A stretch of 10,830 nucleotides of DNA from an uncultured Eubacteriales bacterium (lineage in GTDB: Bacteria > Bacillota > Clostridia > Lachnospirales > Lachnospiraceae). Below the pieces are notes generated by a model. That model was not told the DNA's origin. It saw only the letters and a program-made list of their open reading frames with translations, and searched no databases. Position 1 is the stretch's first letter. Every line of letters starts with the position of its first letter. Below are positions 5,643 through 10,830 of the stretch, in pieces. The position numbers and the translations under genes are program-made. The stretch is taken from positions 1 through 10,830 of the forward strand of contig UQVN01000098.1 in assembly GCA_900544525.1 (NCBI GenBank), written 5' to 3'.

Positions 5643-6539
5643 CTATTCTGTTTCTAATAAACGGATATAATGATTTGCCTCTCTTAACACATGATCCGCA
5701 AGCAATGGTAAAATGAGAGAAGCGATTTCACAATCTAAAATACCCTTCAATCCTGCTTCTTTAAATTCACGATATTTCAGTGTTTCCTTTAAAGATTTCT
5801 TCGTCAATTTTTCTAATTCTCCACAAGAAATTCCATCGCCCATCTCTAATAGCTTTTCATATTGCATAGCAAATTCATTGGCATCTCCTATCAATTGTTC
5901 TTCTGATGGATCCAGCAAACCGCGAATAAACAAGGCGTGTTCCATCATAATACAATTCCAAAATTCTTCTGTTCCCAATAAATTTTTATAAGAAATTCTT
6001 CTATTTTGTCGAATTCCCATTAAAGTGGAACGATATAGCTTTGCCTCTCTTAAAATATGTTTGATTAAAAGTGGATAATTCATATTAAATAAACATCCAT
6101 TGGATACTTCTTTTAAAATATCTTCTTTGAATTCTATGAATCCATTGAGAAGATGGATGGCTTTTTCATTCAATTGATTTACTATTTGCATCAATTGTCT
6201 ATCATTGATCATTCCACATCCCGCTTTTAATTTTTGTTCTCTTTCTGAAATCTCACTATTGATTGGAATCCCTGTTAAAAACTGTGTCTTTTTTTCCGCA
6301 GGTATTGTACAGTCCGTCACCAATTCTTTTGATTTTAAAACATCACTGCTTACGATACCATCACTGATTTTTACAACTTTTTTCAAAAGGTTCTCAAATT
6401 CTTCTCTAAAAAACTCCGCCTTTTCTATCCATTCTTTGTCTTTACATGGAAATCCTGCTTCTAAAAACAGCGCATGTTCTTTCATAATTCTAGCAAAAAA
6501 TAAATGAGTTTCTATCGAAAATACTACATAATTTTTCAT
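5643..6539 (-). CDS. DUF2935 domain protein, tandem ferritin-like helical bundles
   Basis: This 298-residue cytosolic protein is of unknown function and belongs to DUF2935, a family of two ferritin-like four-helix bundles in tandem. The halves show the same diiron-like pattern (numbering from a TTG two codons upstream of the chosen ATG): E12, E23-H24 in MKEHALFL, and H163-x-x-x-E167 in HILREA; then E194, E202-H203 in MMEHALFI, and H285-x-x-x-E289 in HVLREA. Metal binding is inferred from this pattern. The ATG at 6539 was chosen because AAGG aligned to the ribosome site consensus leaves about 8 bases to it, while the upstream TTG at 6545 would be too close. The gene follows arsA by 73 bases on the same strand and is probably in its operon. 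It may handle or sense iron, oxygen or another metal. Confidence 0.75.
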   Translation of the reverse strand: MKNYVVFSIETHLFFARIMKEHALFLEAGFPCKDKEWIEKAEFFREEFENLLKKVVKISDGIVSSDVLKSKELVTDCTIPAEKKTQFLTGIPINSEISEREQKLKAGCGMINDRQLMQIVNQLNEKAIHLLNGFIEFKEDILKEVSNGCLFNMNYPLLIKHILREAKLYRSTLMGIRQNRRISYKNLLGTEEFWNCIMMEHALFIRGLLDPSEEQLIGDANEFAMQYEKLLEMGDGISCGELEKLTKKSLKETLKYREFKEAGLKGILDCEIASLILPLLADHVLREANHYIRLLETE

Positions 6540-6593
6540 ATCCAATCATACCTTTATATTTTAGACTTTTCTCTATCATTATATGCCTGAAAC

Positions 6594-6614
6594 AAAAAAG
6601 CGTCCGCTCTTTTT
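6594..6614 (-). terminator. Weak hairpin at the end of arsA
   Basis: AAAAA-bulge-AGC pairs with GCT-TTTTT around a four-base loop, overlapping the arsA stop codon, and is followed by T on the minus strand. The stem is short, so it probably gives partial termination before the DUF2935 gene. A TATAAT at 6578-6583 lies after it but has no recognisable -35 partner (CGGACG). Confidence 0.4.
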
Positions 6615-8355
6615 AATGGAGTAACCGAGCAATTGTTTCCTTTTTAATGTCATCTGCCAACCAAGGAATCACTGCAAAATTGCCTTTTGAAACTTCATTC
6701 ACTTTATTAATCCATTGAATTTCATTTGTTGATTTTGCTTCTAATATTTGATTTGTTGTGTTTGTTGCATACATAGAAGCATTGACAACCCACCATTTAT
6801 TATGAATCTTGGCTCTTTGTAAATCTTCTTGTAATCGAATTGCCTCATAAACAGGGGTAGTTTCTGCTAATGTTACAATAATCACTTCTGTTTCTGCTTG
6901 ATTTCTTAGCTTTGGCAATAGTTTCTTTACAGAATCAGGAACTTCACCTTGGGAATGTTCAATTTCTCTATGATAACTCTGAGTAGAATCTAGCAATAAT
7001 AACGTATGCCCTGTCGGTGCTGTATCGATAATAACAATTTGTTCCTCTGATTTTTCAACAATGCTTGCAAAAGCTCGAAATACTGCAATCTCTTGGGTAC
7101 AAGGGGAACGTAAATCTTCTTCCACATAAGCAAGATCTTCTTCTGACATGGTTTCTCTTGCTTTTGATAATACTTCTTCTTTATATTTTTCTAGTTCTAG
7201 TTGTTCATCGATATGGCTCATGCTAATGTTTTTCTGTTCTTCCATGATATACTTCAAATGATCCGCTGGATCGGTCGTCGTTAAATGTACCTTCTTCCCT
7301 TTTTTAGCAAGCCCTAATGCAATGGCAGCTGCAATGGAAGTTTTTCCAACTCCACCCTTTCCCATTGTAAAAATAACTTTTTTATCGGATACATATAAGT
7401 CCTCAATAATATCTCTTAACTTTTGTACCTCTTCCACTTCTAATTTATCAAAAATATTTTCTAATTTATCCTTTATCAATAGAGCTCTAATATTTTCTAA
7501 ACCGTATACATTATATCCTCTTAGAGGAACAAAATAATTCTCAAATCTTTTCAATTCTGTTGGCATACTCGTAATGGCCTCTTGTTGTTTTTGATATAAC
7601 TTTTTGGATACTTCATCATCACAACTTGCTAACACTCCATTAATAATTAATTTTTGATTTTTTATCCCCATTTCATACAATTCTTCAGAGGCTCTCTTTG
7701 CTTCTAAAAGAGGTGTTTTTTCTGGACGTGATACTAACATTAATGTTGTCATAGCTTCACTAGACAATGTCTTTACTGCTTTTTTATAAACATCTTTTCT
7801 TTCTCCCATACCCGATAATTGTCCTAAACGTGCAGAACCATCGGTCTCATCTTTAATAAAATCACTCCATGCAGATGGTAATTGAAGCATCCTAAGAGTA
7901 TGACCAGTTGGTGCTGTATCAAAAATAATATAATCATACTCTTTTGCTGCATCATCATCTGTAATAAAATTAGCAAATTCATTAAAAGCTGCAATTTCTA
8001 CCGTACAAGAGCCCGATAATTGTTCACTCATATTTTCCAGAATTTCCTCTGGTAACACCCCGCGTAATGGAGCAATAATACTTTCTTTATATTCTTCGGC
8101 CGCTTGAATGGGATCAAGATTTGCAACAAAGAGATTTGGAACTTCCTTTATTGCTGTAGCTTTATTTGTTAACTTCGTCTTAAACACATCCTGTAAATTA
8201 GAGGCTGGATCCGTACTAATTAATAAAATTTTCTTTCCACTATCCGCTAAAGTAACAGCCGTTGCACAAGCGGTAGATGTTTTTCCAACACCACCTTTTC
8301 CTGTATAAAATAAATACTTTGTTAGCGAAATTTCATTTGGATAAAATGCTCTCAT
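6613..8355 (-). CDS. arsA: Arsenite-stimulated ATPase ArsA, two nucleotide-binding domains
   Basis: This is the catalytic subunit of arsenite efflux pumps. It has 580 residues, the usual size of full-length ArsA with tandem halves. Each half has a deviant Walker A loop, GKGGVGKTS (19-27 and 332-340), and the ArsA signature DTAPTGHT (146-153 and 444-451). The metalloid cysteines Cys113 and Cys422 of E. coli ArsA correspond to C117 (GSCTVEIAAF) and C419 (SPCTQEIAVF). The third, Cys172, corresponds to R176 (GSARLG) and is missing. The start has AAGGAGA eight bases upstream. It follows arsD by 28 bases and receives As(III) or Sb(III) from it. ArsA normally acts on an ArsB or Acr3 membrane protein, but none is present in this window, so a partner elsewhere is required or the role differs. 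Confidence 0.93.
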   Translation of the reverse strand: MRAFYPNEISLTKYLFYTGKGGVGKTSTACATAVTLADSGKKILLISTDPASNLQDVFKTKLTNKATAIKEVPNLFVANLDPIQAAEEYKESIIAPLRGVLPEEILENMSEQLSGSCTVEIAAFNEFANFITDDDAAKEYDYIIFDTAPTGHTLRMLQLPSAWSDFIKDETDGSARLGQLSGMGERKDVYKKAVKTLSSEAMTTLMLVSRPEKTPLLEAKRASEELYEMGIKNQKLIINGVLASCDDEVSKKLYQKQQEAITSMPTELKRFENYFVPLRGYNVYGLENIRALLIKDKLENIFDKLEVEEVQKLRDIIEDLYVSDKKVIFTMGKGGVGKTSIAAAIALGLAKKGKKVHLTTTDPADHLKYIMEEQKNISMSHIDEQLELEKYKEEVLSKARETMSEEDLAYVEEDLRSPCTQEIAVFRAFASIVEKSEEQIVIIDTAPTGHTLLLLDSTQSYHREIEHSQGEVPDSVKKLLPKLRNQAETEVIIVTLAETTPVYEAIRLQEDLQRAKIHNKWWVVNASMYATNTTNQILEAKSTNEIQWINKVNEVSKGNFAVIPWLADDIKKETIARLLH

Positions 8356-8383
8356 ACTCTTATCTCCTTATTCTAATTCTTTT

Positions 8384-8770
8384 CTAGTTACAACAACATC
8401 CTGTATCGCAACAACCCGTATCATTTGTTATCTGCTCTTGTTCTGCTTCTTGCTCTAACATAGCAATTGGAATTTCTAAAAACTTTGCAAATTCTTCATT
8501 TGTTGGATATCTTCCCATTAATACAACTTTATCTTCTACAACTGTAATAGGTAAAATATCCGTTTTCTTTTCTTGTATTAACCGCATCACTTCAGTATTT
8601 TTCATAAATTCTTGTGGTGTTTTTGATAAATCCAACCTCTTCACATCGATTCCTTCTTTTAAAAAAATTTTCATCAACTTTGACATTCTCATTAACTCAG
8701 AATCGATTCCAACTCCACTCACTCCAGTATTACAACACATAACAGGTTCATAAATTCTTACTGCCTTCAT
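8384..8770 (-). CDS. arsD: Arsenic metallochaperone ArsD
   Basis: ArsD is a small cytosolic protein (128 residues, family about 120) that binds As(III) and hands it to ArsA. The N-terminal site is MCCNTGVSG, with vicinal C12-C13. The third ligand of E. coli ArsD, C18, is serine here, encoded by AGT. The family core GRYPTNEEFAKFLEIP is intact. The C-terminus carries C120-C121 and C125-C126-C127, like the vicinal pairs of E. coli ArsD that are not needed for its chaperone role. The ATG has AAAAGGAG upstream. It is the first gene of the arsDA operon, transcribed away from arsR and probably repressed by ArsR, with ATATCGAT boxes in its promoter. Confidence 0.9.
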   Translation of the reverse strand: MKAVRIYEPVMCCNTGVSGVGIDSELMRMSKLMKIFLKEGIDVKRLDLSKTPQEFMKNTEVMRLIQEKKTDILPITVVEDKVVLMGRYPTNEEFAKFLEIPIAMLEQEAEQEQITNDTGCCDTGCCCN

Positions 8771-8913
8771 AACTATTTTCTCCTTTTCTTATTCTTGATT
8801 TTTTATAAATCTAGATTTTCTACATCCATTCTATGTTTTTTTAATTATAGATTCTATTCTCATGTGCATTTACTCATAGCACAAAAAGCTTTATTGAATT
8901 TTTTGCTTATTTC

Positions 8914-8958
8914 ATATCGATTTATATCGATGTATTGAATTATAAAACTCATATCGAT
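8914..8958. promoter_or_regulatory. Probable ArsR operator: three ATATCGAT boxes
   Basis: ATATCGAT occurs at 8914-8921, 8924-8931 and 8951-8958. The first two are 10 bases apart, one helical turn. A wider 24-base unit (8913-8936 and 8950-8973, 21 of 24 identical) repeats with a 37-base period. One unit covers the start point of arsDA and the other covers the spacer and -35 box. Binding by the adjacent ArsR is inferred. Confidence 0.6.
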
Positions 8959-8967
8959 TTTTGTCAA
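8939..8967 (-). promoter_or_regulatory. Promoter of arsDA, perfect consensus
   Basis: On the minus strand TTGACA (8962-8967) and TATAAT (8939-8944) are separated by exactly 17 bases. This is a full consensus match, as expected for a strong promoter kept off by a repressor. The start point falls near 8932, giving a leader of about 160 bases before arsD. Confidence 0.8.
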
Positions 8968-8990
8968 TGTATTATTTCAAAAAGGTTGGT

Positions 8991-9019
8991 TTGATCTTTT
9001 TTTCTATATCACTTATAAT
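8991..9019 (+). promoter_or_regulatory. Promoter of arsR
   Basis: TTGATC (8991-8996) and TATAAT (9014-9019) are separated by 17 bases. Unlike the arsDA promoter, it lies wholly outside the ATATCGAT boxes, the nearest ending at 8958, so arsR may be only weakly self-regulated. Confidence 0.65.
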
Positions 9020-9054
9020 TTTACATAATAAAAAAATGAAATGAGGTGCTAAAA

Positions 9055-9345
9055 TTGGACTCTATGTTTTCAAAATATGTCAATGTCTTTAAAGCATTTG
9101 ATGATAAAAACCGTCTAGCAATACTTGATTTTTTAAATGGTGGGGAACAGTGTGCCTGTGATATATTAACCCAGCTTAATATTAGCCAATCGACTCTCTC
9201 TCACCATATGAAAATTCTCGTAGAGTCTGGAGTTGTCAGTAGTAGAAAAGAAGGTAAGTGGACTTATTATAGAATTTCAAAAAATGGAATGGACTATGCA
9301 AAATCATTAATTGATATCTTCTTATCCACTGAGGATAAAGAATAA
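9055..9345 (+). CDS. arsR: ArsR/SmtB family arsenic-responsive repressor
   Basis: This gene encodes a winged helix-turn-helix repressor of 96 residues, a typical family size. It leaves its operator when As(III) or Sb(III) binds. The metalloid site C33-A-C35-D in EQCACDIL lies at the start of the alpha-3 helix, as in E. coli ArsR. The recognition helix follows as ISQSTLSHHMKILVESG, and the wing as GVVSSRKEGKWTYYRIS. I chose the TTG at 9055 because GAGGTG at 9044-9048 lies six bases upstream. A GTG at 9046 would be inside that ribosome site, and an ATG at 9064 would be too far away. It is divergent from arsDA, whose promoter holds the likely operator. Confidence 0.88.
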   Translation: MDSMFSKYVNVFKAFDDKNRLAILDFLNGGEQCACDILTQLNISQSTLSHHMKILVESGVVSSRKEGKWTYYRISKNGMDYAKSLIDIFLSTEDKE

Positions 9346-9353
9346 AAACAAAC

Positions 9354-9395
9354 GGAATATAATAGCAAAAACCACTTGATTTTTCTATGGATTCC
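9354..9395 (+). terminator. Hairpin downstream of arsR, possible terminator
   Basis: GGAAT-ATAG-AAAAA pairs with TTTTT-CTAT-ATTCC with small internal loops and an 8-base loop, starting 8 bases after the arsR stop codon. The 3' flank (CCCTCATAATAA) is not a U-tract, so termination would be weak. Its 3' arm overlaps a candidate promoter for the next gene. Confidence 0.4.
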
Positions 9396-9404
9396 CCTCA
9401 TAAT
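9376..9404 (+). promoter_or_regulatory. Candidate promoter for the HD-domain gene
   Basis: TTGATT (9376-9381) and CATAAT (9399-9404) are 17 bases apart, about 100 bases before the start codon. The -35 box lies inside the arsR 3' hairpin. The match is moderate in A+T-rich sequence and could be chance. Confidence 0.3.
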
Positions 9405-9501
9405 AAATATAAGAATATAAAGAACGGAAATCATTTATAAGTAATATTTCCCCATTTATCAACTATCATAATAGTAATTATTACATTAGAGGTAAAATTC
9501 A

Positions 9502-10743
9502 ATGAGTATAAAAAACAACATAACATTTAAAAATTTATTGCAGCTTATTATCACTTCCCTTGATTATATGGATGAATCTTTAGCTGGACATTCTACACGT
9601 ATTGCTTATAATATGATGTCTCTTCTAAAAAACGATTCCCGATTCACTTATGAAGAAATCTGTAAAATCACTTGGTCTTCTCTCTTTCATGATATTGGAA
9701 TGTTAGAAAAAAGACCGATTGCTGATTTAATAGCTGGAGAAGAAAACAGTGCCTTTTCTCACGCAGAATATGGATCATTATTTATGAAATATTTTAGTCC
9801 ATTTCCTGAATATCATGTTATGATCAAGTATCACCATACTCCTTATAATAAATTAGTAACTATGGGCCTTGATGAAAAAACAGAAGACTTATGTGCATTG
9901 CTTTATATTATTGATAAACTTGATCTTTATCAAATTTGTAATAAGGAACCAAATATCGAACAACTGACACAACAATATACACCAGAAATTATAGATGCGA
10001 TTAAACATTATGTATCCACTAAACAGGAATTATCTCAAGAAGAAATCCAAGAAGCTTTATTATCTTATCTAGCAGATATGGAATTAACAGAAGAACAGGA
10101 GGTTGCATTTCTAAATATTTTAATCAACTCCTTTGATTTCCGCAGCCGTTATACAGCCATTCATTGTGCAACAGTTACTGCAATTAGCGACTGTTTAGCA
10201 AAAATTTATCACTTAGATGATGAGACTAGTCAAAAAATTCATTTAGGGGCTATGCTCCATGATATGGGAAAAATCGCAATTCCACATCGAATCTTAGAAT
10301 CTCCAGATAAATTAAACGATGAAGACTGGAAAATCATGGAATCCCATGCTCTGCTTACGGAAAAGATTTTAAAAGATCGAGTGGACGATACCGTTCTTAA
10401 AATCGCAATTCGCCATCACGAACGTTTGGATGGGACAGGATATCCTTATCAAATCTCTGAAAAAGATTTAACACTTCCTGAACGTATCGTTGCTGTCGCT
10501 GATATTATTAGCGCGTTATCACAAGATCGTAGCTATAAAAAAGCATTTTCTCTTGATAAAATTTGTGAAATTATAACGGAAATGAGCGAAAACGGCAAGA
10601 TTTGTCCATCTGTTTGTGCCTCTTTCTTGTCTTATAAAAATGAAATCTATGACTACATAATGGAAATCGCAGAAAATAGAAAAAAACAGTATGAACAAAT
10701 TACAAATGATTATAAGCACTTTGCGGAATCAAATGAGCAATAA
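9502..10743 (+). CDS. Tandem HD/HD-GYP domain protein, probable cyclic-di-GMP phosphodiesterase
   Basis: This 413-residue protein has no membrane segment or recognisable sensor domain, so it is probably cytosolic. It contains two HD domains. The C-terminal one is a full HD-GYP domain: H221, H253-D254-x-G-K257, H282, H305-H306, the signature DGTGYP (310-315) and D334 in VAVADII. Such domains cut cyclic-di-GMP. The N-terminal domain keeps the same metal-ligand ladder, H30, H63-D64, H87, H111-H112 and D138, but its GYP signature has decayed to HHTPYNK, suggesting a duplicated domain with another nucleotide substrate or a regulatory role. AGAGG lies eight bases before the ATG. It is on the same strand as arsR but 156 bases downstream, with no evident functional link to arsenic. 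Confidence 0.85.
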   Translation: MSIKNNITFKNLLQLIITSLDYMDESLAGHSTRIAYNMMSLLKNDSRFTYEEICKITWSSLFHDIGMLEKRPIADLIAGEENSAFSHAEYGSLFMKYFSPFPEYHVMIKYHHTPYNKLVTMGLDEKTEDLCALLYIIDKLDLYQICNKEPNIEQLTQQYTPEIIDAIKHYVSTKQELSQEEIQEALLSYLADMELTEEQEVAFLNILINSFDFRSRYTAIHCATVTAISDCLAKIYHLDDETSQKIHLGAMLHDMGKIAIPHRILESPDKLNDEDWKIMESHALLTEKILKDRVDDTVLKIAIRHHERLDGTGYPYQISEKDLTLPERIVAVADIISALSQDRSYKKAFSLDKICEIITEMSENGKICPSVCASFLSYKNEIYDYIMEIAENRKKQYEQITNDYKHFAESNEQ

Positions 10744-10771
10744 GAAACACGTTTCATTCGTCTTTCGTGTT

Positions 10772-10802
10772 GATGAGAAGCACGCTTTGCGAACTTCTCA
10801 TC
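10772..10802 (+). repeat. Interspersed hairpin repeat, intact copy, downstream of the HD-GYP gene
   Basis: A perfect 9-bp stem, GATGAGAAG with CTTCTCATC, encloses a nested CGC-TTT-GCG stem in its 13-base loop. The element starts 28 bases after the stop codon and is the better-preserved partner of the copy at 2560-2587. It could act as a terminator, but no U-tract follows (GTTCATAAATTTT), so a structured repeat or 3'-end stabiliser is as likely. Confidence 0.65.
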
Positions 10803-10830
10803 GTTCATAAATTTTAATACAATAATAAAA

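Noticed and set aside
6540..6545. TTG at 6545 as start of the DUF2935 gene
   Set aside because: The AAGG ribosome site would be too close to it; the ATG at 6539 has better spacing. The two differ by only two codons.
6578..6583. Internal promoter between arsA and the DUF2935 gene
   Set aside because: There is a TATAAT, but the hexamer 17 bases upstream is CGGACG and no extended -10 is present, so it is not listed as a promoter.
9046..9054. GTG at 9046 as start of arsR
   Set aside because: This GTG is part of the GAGGTG ribosome site that serves the TTG at 9055, and no other ribosome site lies upstream of it.
10519..10719. Minus-strand open frame of 66 codons inside the HD-GYP gene
   Set aside because: It is antisense to conserved HD-GYP sequence and has no convincing ribosome site.
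10709..10730. AAGCACTTTGCGGAA near the end of the HD-GYP gene as a third copy of the hairpin repeat
   Set aside because: It resembles only the loop, lacks the pairing arms and lies within coding sequence, so it is probably chance.

Overview
The window is A+T-rich DNA with closely packed genes, GGAGG-type ribosome binding sites and Clostridia-like proteins. It most probably comes from a low-G+C anaerobic member of the Bacillota (Clostridia, perhaps Lachnospiraceae). That placement rests on composition and gene style only. I see no rRNA, tRNA, CRISPR array, transposase or phage gene.

Left part (1-2700): a GNAT acetyltransferase is followed by the broken 5' end of a second small gene that I recognise as a DUF6176 family member. 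Next comes a divergent pair: a metallo-beta-lactamase-fold lactonase of the AttM/AiiA type (minus) and a TetR-family regulator (plus). Their two promoters overlap at the -35 boxes and are flanked by GGTACAC repeats, so the regulator probably controls the lactonase and itself. Three consecutive hairpins, one of which recurs at the right edge of the window, and a 17-bp perfect bidirectional terminator close this part.

Middle part (2700-9345): an arsenic-type locus is read outward from 8771-9054. arsR is on the plus strand. arsD, arsA and a DUF2935 ferritin-like gene follow on the minus strand. Further downstream on the same strand lies a type II P-type cation ATPase. The arsDA promoter is a perfect TTGACA-17-TATAAT with ATATCGAT boxes in and around it. 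There is no arsB/acr3 permease or arsC reductase in the window. ArsD and ArsA each lack the third thiolate seen in the E. coli proteins. The ATPase has lost nearly all of the SERCA calcium site I and carries a lysine in the M6 site. Between DUF2935 and the ATPase lies a separate unit: a good promoter, a tetraloop hairpin and an 18-bp terminator, which fits an attenuator leader or a roughly 100-nt small RNA.

Right part (9346-10830): a cytosolic protein with two HD/HD-GYP domains, probably a cyclic-di-GMP phosphodiesterase, is followed by the second copy of the interspersed hairpin.

The most notable points are the altered thiol sets in the ArsD-ArsA pair, the ATPase with unusual cation ligands behind a terminator-containing leader, and the DUF2935 gene that takes the place of a pump gene in the ars operon.
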